Source: Streptomyces zagrosensis (GTDB taxonomy: Bacteria; Actinomycetota; Actinomycetes; Streptomycetales; Streptomycetaceae). From it: a stretch of DNA of 64,000 bases. The translations under genes were made by a program, and so were the position numbers. Location of the stretch: positions 186,001-250,000 of the forward strand of contig NZ_JACHJL010000013.1 in the NCBI RefSeq assembly GCF_014203645.1. The letters are read 5' to 3'. The notes under the pieces were generated by a model. That model searched no databases and had not been told where the DNA came from. It saw nothing but the letters and a program-made list of their open reading frames with translations. Below, in pieces: positions 46,136 to 55,700 of the stretch; position 1 is the stretch's first letter; every line of letters begins with the position of its first letter.

Positions 46136-48406
46136 TCACGGGAAGGGATGCGGTACGCGCTTGATCTCGTCCTCCGTCAGGTCCGTGTCCCGCCACCCGG
46201 CCCGGCGAAAAGCGGTACGCAAGCGGGGCATCAGCAGGGCGCGCTGCCGGGACCAGCCGAAGTCGATGGGCAGCAGCCCGGGGGCCAGCGTGCACACGGT
46301 GTGCAACCCCATCGCCCGCTGCTCCGGCGTCGTCTGGTCCACCACGATCACATCGAACCCCGCGCCGGCGAGCTGATCGCGGCACCAGGCCAGGTCGTCG
46401 CGCAGATCCAGGGTGCGCGGCCGGGCCCGCTGCCAGTCGGCGTAGATCGTCTCCAACGTGCCGACCCCGGCCGGTCGCAGATAGCCGCGGGCGTGCTCGG
46501 CCATCTCGGGCAGCCCGTACAACTGCGCATGGTCCTTCAGATGCAGCACCCGGTCGTAGTCGGCCGCCATGGCCTCCAGCTCGCCGCGCCGCTCTTGGAC
46601 CTGGCGGCCCAGGTGCGGGATGTAGGTGAGGACTTCGGAGAGCGCGGCCTCGATGGCGGACTCGGGGTCGAGGCTGGCCCCGGCGCCGAATGACAGCGTT
46701 CCGGGCCCGCCGTCGCGGCGTACGGCCAGCGCGGTAACGGCCGGCACGGCCAGGTCCACGCGGTTGTCGAAGGCATGGACGTCATAGCCCTGGAGCGCGG
46801 CCCGATCCACCATGCCGCGCACCATCTCGCCTCGGCAGGAGGCTAGGTCGATCTCGGTGAGCGGCACATCTCCGTACCAGGCGAGCAGGAACGAGTCCCG
46901 CTCGATGAGTTCGAGCAGCCCGGACAGGGCCGCCTCTTCCATGCTGCCGCCGATGGCGCAGCCGTTGGAACTCTCGAAGACGAAGTTGTCGGCGCGCAGC
47001 GGGGCGCTGTAGTGCACGAGCCTGGCGGGTACCAGGATCGAGCGTTCGTCGCGGAGCGAGTAGCCCCACAGCCAGGGCATGGCCTGGTCGGGGTCGAACG
47101 GTCGCACCCGTGGATCGGTGCGGTAGGTGTGGGGTGCGTAGAAGCCGCAGGCTGCCGGGTCGAGCGCATCGCCGGCGAGGTTGGCGTACGAGTCGATCAG
47201 CGGCTCGGCGCGGCGTCTGCGGTGGGTGCCGGCGTACCGCTCAAGTCCTTCCAAGAAGGCAAGAGTTCGGCTGGATGTGAAGGAGTGGGACTGGCCGCTC
47301 CAGGTGACGTCCACCAGACCCGCGTAGCTGCGTACGAAGACGCTGCCCGCTACCGGCGCCGTGGTGGGCGAGGTGACATTGATCCAGGTGCCGGCGCCGA
47401 GCGCGCCGCACACCGGGTTGGCCAGCGCGGCGGTTGGCAGCGGGTAGGAGGAGGCGGGCCGCTCGCGGTAGACGTCCGGGGCCGGCTTCGCGCGAGCGGC
47501 GAGCGTGAGGCGGGCGCTCTGCGCGTCCTCGGTGGAGCGAGGGGCGCAGCTCGGGCACAACGGGTCGGCCAGCAGCGGAAAGCTGTGTACCTGGAGCGTG
47601 CGCAGGTCGAGTCGGGAGACGTGCGGTAGCAGGTGGTCGGCGGGGGCAGCCGCCGGCGATACGGGCACGGGAGTGGCGGACACCGCGGGGACCGGCGCCC
47701 CCGCGGTGCTGGTGGTTTTGGTGGCGCCGGCGCCGGCCGTGGCGGTCGCGCCGGGTGTGTGCGTCGTGCCGGGTGCGTGCGTCGTGCCGGTTGCGTGCGC
47801 CGTGCCGGGTGTGTGGGCGGTGCCCGTTGCGTGGGCGGTGCCGCCGATCACCGCTGCGTACAGCGCCCGGGCGGCGTCCAGGGCGAAGCCGTGCAGCAGC
47901 GGCCAGGTACCGACAGCCGTGGTGCCGGTGCCGGTTTCCAGGGCCTCGCGTTCGGAGCGGGTACGCAGTCGCTGCCAGCGGATCGCCAGGCAGTGGCCGC
48001 AGCCGGCCACGCCGCCGGGTGCACCGCCCCAGGGGCCGATGAGCACGGCCTCGGCGCTGAGGTGGACTCGGGCGGCGCCGCGCAGCGGGCCATACGGGTC
48101 GCGGGGTGGTGGCTGCTGCGGATCGAAGGCGCCAAGCGGCACCACGACGGGCCTCGGGAGTGCGGCGTCGGTGTGGTGTGCGAGGGCGGCGGCGAGTATG
48201 CGGCAGCCGGCGGCCAGCGGCGCGCCGTCGTCGTCGGCTAGGCCGTCAATGCCGTGGATACCGTCGATACCGTCGGGGTCAACGGCGGGCGCGGCAGGGT
48301 CGGCGAGTGTGGCGGCGGTGCTGGGCGTGGCCGTGACCGCACGCACCGCTGCGGTGGCGGGAGTAGCCGTGGTGGTGGGAGTGGTGGCGCGAGTGGTTGC
48401 GGTCAT
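46136..48406 (-). CDS. YcaO azoline-forming cyclodehydratase no. 1
   Basis: 756 aa. N-terminal Ala/Thr-rich tail, then a zinc module with CGHC (136-139) and CPSC (284-287), then a YcaO domain from about residue 380 (LAFLEGLERYAG) with ESSNGCAIGGSMEEAALSGLLELIERDSFLLAWY (ATP-site Glu/Arg residues), and a C-terminus RVPHPFP carrying the PxPxP end seen in active azoline-forming YcaO enzymes. It would use ATP to cyclise Cys, Ser or Thr. Between the two CxxC pairs is a tandem GTAHATG-like insertion. ATG overlaps the permease stop (ATGA); last gene of the operon. Paralogue of the gene at 57758-59983. Confidence 0.9.
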   Translation of the reverse strand: MTATTRATTPTTTATPATAAVRAVTATPSTAATLADPAAPAVDPDGIDGIHGIDGLADDDGAPLAAGCRILAAALAHHTDAALPRPVVVPLGAFDPQQPPPRDPYGPLRGAARVHLSAEAVLIGPWGGAPGGVAGCGHCLAIRWQRLRTRSEREALETGTGTTAVGTWPLLHGFALDAARALYAAVIGGTAHATGTAHTPGTAHATGTTHAPGTTHTPGATATAGAGATKTTSTAGAPVPAVSATPVPVSPAAAPADHLLPHVSRLDLRTLQVHSFPLLADPLCPSCAPRSTEDAQSARLTLAARAKPAPDVYRERPASSYPLPTAALANPVCGALGAGTWINVTSPTTAPVAGSVFVRSYAGLVDVTWSGQSHSFTSSRTLAFLEGLERYAGTHRRRRAEPLIDSYANLAGDALDPAACGFYAPHTYRTDPRVRPFDPDQAMPWLWGYSLRDERSILVPARLVHYSAPLRADNFVFESSNGCAIGGSMEEAALSGLLELIERDSFLLAWYGDVPLTEIDLASCRGEMVRGMVDRAALQGYDVHAFDNRVDLAVPAVTALAVRRDGGPGTLSFGAGASLDPESAIEAALSEVLTYIPHLGRQVQERRGELEAMAADYDRVLHLKDHAQLYGLPEMAEHARGYLRPAGVGTLETIYADWQRARPRTLDLRDDLAWCRDQLAGAGFDVIVVDQTTPEQRAMGLHTVCTLAPGLLPIDFGWSRQRALLMPRLRTAFRRAGWRDTDLTEDEIKRVPHPFP
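47756..47845. repeat. 18-bp tandem repeat within YcaO no. 1
   Basis: Five imperfect 18-bp units (TGTGTGCGTCGTGCCGGG and variants) encode six-residue GTAHATG/TPG-type repeats on the minus strand, lying between the two CxxC motifs. Confidence 0.7.
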
Positions 48407-49158
48407 GGGCGGTTGCTCCACTTGAAGGTTTTTACCGCGATGGCGCCGAAGATGAGGGTGAACCCGATCAGTCCCGCGCAGTCCACCGTCAACTCTCCAG
48501 CGCTGGCGGAGCCGGAGAGCGCCCCGGAGATGCCGTCGTTGAGGTAGCGCAGCGGCAACACCCAGGAGATGCTCTGCATCCATCCGGGCATGGCGTCCAG
48601 CGGAAAGAAGGAACCGGACAAGAACGCCATCGGCACCATCAGGAAGTTGGCGATGGCGGCGACCGCCTCCGGGGTGTCGGCGAACGTGCCGACCACGGCG
48701 CCGATCACCACGAAGGCGGTGATCCCCAGTACCAGGACCGGCACCGCAAGCGGCCAGGTGGCGTCCAGCTCAAGCCCGAACAGCGGCAGCAGCGCGACCA
48801 CGATGAACAGCACCGACTGCACCACACCGATGACCAGCGCGATCACATAGCGGGAGCCGATCACCGAGGACAGCCTGACCGGCGTCATCCTGATCAGCCG
48901 CAGCAGATCATCGGCGCGCCACTGCATGAGCGTGAACGCGACCCCGAACACGGCCGCATTGCCCACGCCCCAAGACAGCACGCCGGGCGCGATGTAGCCG
49001 ATGTAGGGGCGGCCCGTCTCCTCCACGTCCTGGCCGCGGAAGATCAGTCCGAAGACGACGAGGAACAGGAGCGGGAAGGCGAAGGTGAAAAAGAGGGTGG
49101 CCTTGTCACGGACGTACGCCCGGTAGCTGGCCTCGGTCAGGGCGGCGTAGGCGCTCAT
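48403..49158 (-). CDS. ABC-2 type transporter permease
   Basis: 251 aa with six membrane segments: start SYRAYVRDKATLFFTFAFPLLFLVVFGLIF, ending TFKWSNRP. ABC-2 signature near PMAFLSGSFFPLDAMPGWMQSISWVLPLRYLNDG. ATG overlaps the end of the M50-ATPase fusion gene, which supplies the ATPase. Exports the peptide or gives immunity. Confidence 0.9.
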   Translation of the reverse strand: MSAYAALTEASYRAYVRDKATLFFTFAFPLLFLVVFGLIFRGQDVEETGRPYIGYIAPGVLSWGVGNAAVFGVAFTLMQWRADDLLRLIRMTPVRLSSVIGSRYVIALVIGVVQSVLFIVVALLPLFGLELDATWPLAVPVLVLGITAFVVIGAVVGTFADTPEAVAAIANFLMVPMAFLSGSFFPLDAMPGWMQSISWVLPLRYLNDGISGALSGSASAGELTVDCAGLIGFTLIFGAIAVKTFKWSNRP

Positions 49159-51578
49159 CGGCTCTCCGTGAGTTGGAGGTAGACGTCTTCGAGGGTGGCG
49201 GTACGGGTTTGCACCCCTTGCAGGCCCGCGATCTCGTTGACGGCGGCGAGCACAGGGCCGGCGTCGTCACCGGTTTCGATGACGAGGGCGCCGCCCTCGA
49301 CGGTCACCTCGCGCACGCCCGTGATGGCCCGCGCCTGGTCCACCGTCAACCGGTCGGCCGGCACCAGGAGCCGGGTGGCCGTCCCGGCCGCACCGATCAG
49401 CCGGCGCGGGGTGTCCAAGGCTGCGACGGAGCCGCCGACCAAGATCGCCACCCGGTCGCACAGGGCCTCGGCCTCATCGAGGTGGTGGGTGGTGTAGACG
49501 ATGGTGCGGCCCTGGCCCTTGAGGTCGCGCAGCACCTGCCACAGCGCACGCCTGGCCTGGGGGTCAAGGGCGGCCGTCGGCTCGTCAAGGAAGATGAGTT
49601 CTGGTTCGTGGACGAGGGCCGACGCGATGGCGAGCCGCTGCCGTTGCCCGCCGGAGAGCCGGTCCACGCGGCTGCCCGCCTGCTCGGTGAGGCCGACGAG
49701 GGCGAGCGTACGGTCCACGGCGGCGGGGTCGGCTCCGTACAGTGCGGCCACCGTGCACAGGTGCTCGTGCGCGGTGAGCCGCACGAAGAACGCGGAGCTT
49801 TGGGTTTGCACGCCGATCCGCGGCAGCAGCGCGATATCGCGTGGCCAGGGCGGCATGCCCAGTACGGAGACGGTGCCCGCGTCGGCGTGCCGCAGCCCCT
49901 CCATGATTTCCACCAGCGTGGTCTTGCCCGCACCGTTGGGGCCGAGCAGCCCGAAGAACTCGCCCCGTCTGACCTCCAGCGAGACACCGGCCACGGCCTG
50001 GAGCCCGCCGTACGCCTTGTGCACCCCCGCAAGGACGATCGCGGGGTCGGGGGTGCCGAGCTCGGTCATGGTTGTCAGCGGTTGTGCTTCGCTCACGGCT
50101 GCCTTCCTCGGCGTGGTGTGTGGCGTGCTGTCCGACTTGGTGTGAGGTCTGGTCTCGGGCCTGGTGGCCGGCCGGGGCCCGGGGCGGGGGGCGCTGGCCT
50201 GTGCCGGGGCGTGCGGGGCCGAGCCGGGCGTGGCCAACTCCTGTTCCGTGTTCTCCGCTTTTGCGCGTTCCCCTTCCGTACGCACCCCTTCCGCGCGCTC
50301 CCGCTTGACCCGTTCCGTACGGGCCCGTGCCGCGCCGCCCACCAGCGTCGCCGCGCCGAACACCGCCAGCAGCACCGCCGGAACGAGGGCCGCCGCGGAG
50401 CCAAACCGGTCGCCGAGCAGCCGGTGGCAGGCCCACACGACGCCGGTGAACAGGGCGGCGAGCGAGAGCACGACGGCCGCCGCGTACGCCGGGTAGGCGA
50501 TGCGCGCCCGGCGCGGGTAGCCGGCGGTGCCCTCGCCGCGGCCGATGGCGCCCAGCGCGGCGAGCCGCAGATAGCGGCGGCTCTCGGCGGCGTAGTCGGT
50601 CATGCCCGCCAGGTGGGAGGCCATCTTGTAGCCGTCGAGCGGCGGCACCGGGACGAGGTTGATCCACGCCTGGGCGCTGCCGAGCAACAGCACGGCAGCC
50701 AGCGCGTCGCGCGCCGGTTCATCGTTGGGCAGGGCCAGCCACAGCGGGAAGAACGGCAGCAGGAACAGCGCATTGAGGAACGCGCCCGCGCCCGCCGTGG
50801 CGACCTGGTGCCAACGGCTGCGGAGATACAGGTAGTTCTCCACCGTGCAGTACATGATCATCACGGGCAGTCGCCACCGCAGCCCGATCTCGCTGACCGT
50901 GCCCCCAAAGCGGCGTGCGGTCACCCCATGCGCCAACTCGTGCAACGCCGTGCTCAGCCACATCAGGGAGCACACGGCAAGCAGCAGCGCCGGGTTCTGA
51001 AAGGCGCGTCCCGTCGCATCCGTCAACTCGCCAAGGTGCAGCGCCACGACCGTCTGTACGGCGAGTACGAGCAGCAGCAGCGGCACGACGACCGGCGCGG
51101 CGAGCGCGAAGCCGACGATACGGTGCAGCCGATCGACGACCGCCGAAGCGTCGCTGACCAGCCGCACCGAGCCCTTGAAGAGGGTGGAGCGCTCGCCGGC
51201 GGGCCCCGCGGAATCCGCCATGCCCGGTGCTACCGATGCTGCTGATACGGCTGATACGGCTGATACGGCCGATGCCGCTGACGCGGGGGTGCCGGCGAGT
51301 AGCCCCTTGGTGTGCAGCAGGCGCAACATCTGCTGCCAGTTGGCCTCACCGAGCCGGCGGCCGAAGGCAGCCGCGTACTCATCGCCGATGTCACCGAGGC
51401 TGCGCCGGCCGTCGAGCCGGGCGATGATGAAGTGCTCCTTGGGCCCGACCTCGAAGGACTGGCCACTGTCGGGGTCCTTCACGAGGTGAACCGAGGTCCG
51501 GCCACGCAGCAGCGGCTGGCTGAGCAGGACGCCACCGCGTACGGCCGGGCGGTGGTCGGCCAGTTGCCACCCGGTCAC
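49155..51578 (-). CDS. fusion: PqqD-like N-terminus, M50-type membrane metalloprotease and ABC ATPase
   Basis: 807 aa. Residues about 15-95 (SVHLVKDPDSGQSFEVGPKEHFIIARLDGRRSLGDI...) resemble the PqqD/RRE-like domain that precedes peptide zinc metalloproteases. Next come several membrane helices with the zinc motif HELAH (213-217) and the second M50 motif NLVPVPPLDGYK (307-318). A 90-residue Arg/Thr/Pro linker leads to an ATPase: LGPNGAGKTT (545-554), LSGGQRQR, IFLDEPTAALD. GTG start 51578 overlaps the preceding stop (GTGA). No stop separates the two halves; an internal ATG near residue 504 could also give a free ATPase. Likely leader removal plus export energiser. Confidence 0.85.
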   Translation of the reverse strand: MTGWQLADHRPAVRGGVLLSQPLLRGRTSVHLVKDPDSGQSFEVGPKEHFIIARLDGRRSLGDIGDEYAAAFGRRLGEANWQQMLRLLHTKGLLAGTPASAASAVSAVSAVSAASVAPGMADSAGPAGERSTLFKGSVRLVSDASAVVDRLHRIVGFALAAPVVVPLLLLVLAVQTVVALHLGELTDATGRAFQNPALLLAVCSLMWLSTALHELAHGVTARRFGGTVSEIGLRWRLPVMIMYCTVENYLYLRSRWHQVATAGAGAFLNALFLLPFFPLWLALPNDEPARDALAAVLLLGSAQAWINLVPVPPLDGYKMASHLAGMTDYAAESRRYLRLAALGAIGRGEGTAGYPRRARIAYPAYAAAVVLSLAALFTGVVWACHRLLGDRFGSAAALVPAVLLAVFGAATLVGGAARARTERVKRERAEGVRTEGERAKAENTEQELATPGSAPHAPAQASAPRPGPRPATRPETRPHTKSDSTPHTTPRKAAVSEAQPLTTMTELGTPDPAIVLAGVHKAYGGLQAVAGVSLEVRRGEFFGLLGPNGAGKTTLVEIMEGLRHADAGTVSVLGMPPWPRDIALLPRIGVQTQSSAFFVRLTAHEHLCTVAALYGADPAAVDRTLALVGLTEQAGSRVDRLSGGQRQRLAIASALVHEPELIFLDEPTAALDPQARRALWQVLRDLKGQGRTIVYTTHHLDEAEALCDRVAILVGGSVAALDTPRRLIGAAGTATRLLVPADRLTVDQARAITGVREVTVEGGALVIETGDDAGPVLAAVNEIAGLQGVQTRTATLEDVYLQLTESR

Positions 51579-52732
51579 GGCCGCTCCCCCGCCGTCCACT
51601 CCCGCAGCGCGCGGCCAAGGACGTAGGCGAGGTACGCCTCGTCGCGGATGGTCACATGCAGCCGATTGTTGGTCATGTGCATGTACGGGGACAGCAGCAG
51701 GGGCAGCGCCTGCGCGGGGTCGGTGACGCACTCGTCGCGAGTGCCATCCCAAGAGCGGAAGACCAGGTCGCCTCCGGTGGCCAAGTCATGGGCGCGCTGG
51801 CGCAGCTCGGCACAGTGCTCGGCCCAGCCGCGCAAGAAGCCGGGCAGTCGCTCGACGCCGCCCGCCTCGCTGTGCGCGGCGGCGCGGATGCCGGCGAACC
51901 GCCGCCCGAGGTCGGTGCCCATCGCGGCGTACCCCTCCTCGTACTCCTTGGCGCCGATGAAGTTGGTACCGGAGAACGCCTTGTGCCAAAAGACGTGGTA
52001 GCTGTCCAGGTACTGCGCCAACTCTTCGGTGGCGCTGAGGAAACAGCCGGACATCACCATCATCAGCTGCGCCGACGTGCCAAGGAGCACGGTGCGCAGA
52101 TGCAGGTTCTTGGTACGCAGGGCGTCGATGACCAGGTCGCTGGAGTGCCGGAAGTGCCATTCGGCCAGCTCGATGCCGGCCGGGCCGCCGTACTTGCCGT
52201 ACTCGGGTTCGTACGGCTCATGGCTCCAACTGTTGTTGGGGCGCAGGTTCATCCGGCCGTCGCTGTTCATGAAGTCCCCGCGTTCACCCTCGGGGAACTC
52301 GATCTCGAACAGCGCGTTGTAGAAATCGTTCAAGAAGCCTGAGTCCACCTGGTAGAGCGCGGGCCGGATCCGCAAGAACGCCTCGACCGCCGCCTCCGCA
52401 CGCGCCCTGACCCGCTCCGTCGCGGCCTCGGACGTCGGCCGCAGGCGTAGCCGCACATGCGGGCCCTCCAGCCAGTAGTTGATGAAGAAGTACCCGGCCA
52501 GCAACCCGTCGTCGGTCAACTCCTGGACGAGCGGGCGTACGCACTGCACAAGCAGCGGCTGCGGGTTGGCCGCGTAGAAGATGTGCATCGCCTGCCAGGG
52601 GCCCGGTGTGGGCCCCGCGCCGGACACGGCCCGGGCGTCGGCCCCGGTTTCGCAAGAGACGGGGGCGGTGGGGACAGGGGCGGTGGTGGCGGCGGCCGGC
52701 TCCGCCGCCGGCCGCACGGTCGGTTCAGTCAT
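51575..52732 (-). CDS. LanB C-terminal domain protein (thiopeptide-type bacteriocin biosynthesis)
   Basis: 385 aa. After a 40-residue Ala/Thr/Pro tail the fold begins AMHIFYAANPQPLLVQCVRPLVQEL and FFINYWLEGPHVRLRLRP, the hallmark of the SpaB-C/LanB C-terminal superfamily. This includes glutamate-elimination proteins of split LanB dehydratases and the pyridine synthases of thiopeptides. Partnered by the LanB N-terminal protein through an ATGA overlap, it is most simply the elimination partner giving Dha/Dhb. No second copy is visible in the window. Confidence 0.87.
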   Translation of the reverse strand: MTEPTVRPAAEPAAATTAPVPTAPVSCETGADARAVSGAGPTPGPWQAMHIFYAANPQPLLVQCVRPLVQELTDDGLLAGYFFINYWLEGPHVRLRLRPTSEAATERVRARAEAAVEAFLRIRPALYQVDSGFLNDFYNALFEIEFPEGERGDFMNSDGRMNLRPNNSWSHEPYEPEYGKYGGPAGIELAEWHFRHSSDLVIDALRTKNLHLRTVLLGTSAQLMMVMSGCFLSATEELAQYLDSYHVFWHKAFSGTNFIGAKEYEEGYAAMGTDLGRRFAGIRAAAHSEAGGVERLPGFLRGWAEHCAELRQRAHDLATGGDLVFRSWDGTRDECVTDPAQALPLLLSPYMHMTNNRLHVTIRDEAYLAYVLGRALREWTAGERP

Positions 52733-55700
52733 CGGCTCGCGTCCTTTACCAGGTCCTTGGCGGCGTTGAAGTCCTTGGCGTCCTTGACGTCCCTGACGTC
52801 CTCAACAACGGGATGGGCCGCGGTCGTCGGCGGGTGGGCCCGGGGTGGCGGGGCGGCCGTTTGCCGCTGGTGGGTGATGGTCTCCACCGCGAGTTCGGCG
52901 ACGTGTCGGCCGCGCGTCGAGGTGACGTGCAGCGCGTCCTCGCCCGGCAGCGCCTCGCGGAGCACGACGCGCGCCTCTCCCATCCCGAGCAGTGCCTCCA
53001 GGGCAGCGAGCGAAAGCGGGCTGTCGAAATCGACGTACTGCGGCTTGACGCCGGCTCCGGCGCGCCCGGGACCAGCGGAGACGGTGGCGAAGACGCGGTC
53101 CGGGATGCCGTGGGTCAGACGCCAGCGGTGCCAACCGGCGAACCAGCCGGCGTCCGTGTCCCCCGGTGCCCGGGCGGGCAGCTGGGCGACGGTGGTGGCC
53201 CAACTGCGGCGGCTGAGCACCAGGCCCCGGTGGGCTACGCGAGGGCGGCGGGTGACGCCGTCGGTCGCGGGGCCTTCCGGCACCCCGGCCCACACGTCCA
53301 AAGGGGCCATGGACGTCGGCGAGAGCAGCAGCAGGGTACGCGGGATCTCGGGCAGCGCGAGCGGCACCAGATAGCCCAGGTAGACCGGGATGACCTCGCG
53401 CCCGAGCCGCCGCGAGCGCAGCGCCAACCGATCCGCGCGCGGGTCGTGCTCGACGTACAGGTCGTCCAGTTCGATGCGATCGGCCTCGGGAACGGAACTG
53501 GTCTCGCCGGGGCACACGATCTCGTAGTCGGTGAGGCGACCGTGCAAGTTGAGGTTGCTGGTGACCGCGCCGCCGGTGATCTCGGCGAAGACCGCGCCTG
53601 CTGGCTGGATGGCGCGGGCTTCCGCGCGCAGCCGGGGCGACAGCGCATCGGGACCGGTGGCCCCGTCGTAGCAGTGCGTGAAGCGGCTGAAAGGGAAGGC
53701 GAGCCCGCCGTAGGACCGGTTGAGGACGGCCAGCGGTGGGCGGGCGGCGTCCGCCGCGGCCGGGTCACCGCCGCGCGCCACAGCGGCGGGGCGATCACCC
53801 GCGCCATCGTGGGGGGCGGGCGCCGGCTGCTCGCCCGCGACCAGTTGGACGAAGTGGCTCTGTGGCGCGAACCCGGCGCCCAGGGGCGCCAGTTGGTCGG
53901 CGACGGCCTCGATGAACGTGTCGTCCAGTTCGATGTCCGCCGGCCCGCCGGCCCGCGGCGCCGCCTCCGGTACCGGCGTATCGAGCGCTTCCGCCGCGCC
54001 CGGGGCACGCGCCGTCCACAGCTCCCGCATCCGGGTGATGAACTCCCGGCGCGCGGCGTCGAGTGCGCCGATCTGCGGCAGGCCCAGCCAGTTCTCCTCG
54101 GGCACGTAATCCCCCGCCGCGTCGAACGGCTGCCGGCGTGCGGTGAAGGTCAGGTACTGGTCGAAGAAGTCCTCGTGGAAGTCGTGCACCAGGCGCAGCA
54201 GATCGTCACAGCGCCCGCCGACACCGAACCTGGCCTGAAAGAAGCCCTTGAACGTCAGCCGTTGCGGCAACGTGAGGTCGAAGGCGGGCAGCAGGCGTTC
54301 CACGGCCCGCAGTGGCTCGCCAAGCACGCCGTGCCGGGTGTCGAGCGCGTAGGCCAGTTCGCCGTCCGCGCCCCGTGCGGTCACGTCCTCGTACATCAGC
54401 GTCTGCGGCAGGGTGCCGTCCGGCGCGCCGAGCTCCTCCTGTAGGACGTGCAGAGTGCGGCGCAGCTCGCGCAGCAGGTGTCTGCGCTGGTCGGTGTCCG
54501 CGGCTGCGTATCGGTCCACGAGGGCGATCGGGTCGGCCAGACCTGCGAAGAGAGCGTCGGCCCAGGGGCGGTCGAGCGCGTGGAGCGCGGCACGAAAGGA
54601 GCGCAGCGGGTCTGGGCTGTGCACATCGGTGCTCAGACACGGCACCCGGACCATACCGAGCTCCATCAGCGCGGAGACGTAGCGGGCGCACTCGGCGGGG
54701 TCGGCGTCTTCTTGTTCGGCGAGCCAGCGCACCAGGTCGCGATGGCGTAGCGTGCCGCGGTCCTCGAAGAGCGCGATCATGCGCTCCAGAACTCCGGTGC
54801 GGCGCAGGAAGAACAGGCGGTCGGAGACGGCGTCGAAGGTGACGGCTGCGTTGTTGTCGCCCGCGGTGACCGAGCGCCGCACATAGCGCACCCGGTCGTC
54901 CTCCAGGTCCCACCCGGAGGCCAGCGCGAGCGGCAGGTCTCCGCGCCGCTGCGGGTCGGCCAGGATGAGATCGACGAGGCGACCGAGAACGACGACGTTC
55001 AGCCGTGGGTGGCTGGTCCACTCGTCGGCAAGGCGCATCGTCTGCCCGGCCAGTTGCGGGGCCATCTCGTGGGCTGTGGCTGCCGCGTCTGACGTATCGG
55101 TGCGGGCAATGTTATCGGCGGGATCGGCGGGATCGGCGGGATCGACGGGATCGGCGGGGGCGGCGCGGTTGAGGTGGTCGGCGCGGTCAGCATGGTCGAT
55201 GTGGTCGGCATGGTCGACGGGGTGGAAGTCGCCGAGTGCGACCGCCGTGAAGGTGCTGAACGGGCTGGTCTTGCAGGCCGTGCGGTACAGATACGAGAGC
55301 ACGGAGCGCTCGATCTTGCGCTGTCGCTTGCCGGGGCGTGCCGAGGTGTCCGCGACGAACGCGTCAAGCTGGCCATCCAGCGTGGGCGAGGCGAGCAGCA
55401 GGCCGCGGCGTAGCTGATCATCGTCCACGATGCGGCGCAATGCGACGCGGGATGCGGCGAGTTCGTCAGCGAGGAGCGGCTCGCCCGCGGCGTACAGCTC
55501 GGCGAGCTGACGCCGGTCCGCCAGCCACCCGTTCAGGTCGTCGGCGAGCGCGCTGGCCCGCTCCCCGCCGACCGCCGAGACGAGCGCGAGGGCGCCGGCT
55601 TGGTCGCGCGGCAGCCGGTTGTTGAACAGTTCCCTACGCAGCCGCAGCAGGGCACGCCGGGCCGCCTCGTCGTCGTTGGCCCCGACCAGCTCGTACAGTC

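Noticed and set aside
49173..51245. 690-codon plus-strand frame opposite the M50/ATPase fusion
   Set aside because: Antisense shadow of a gene with clear Walker and HELAH motifs on the other strand.
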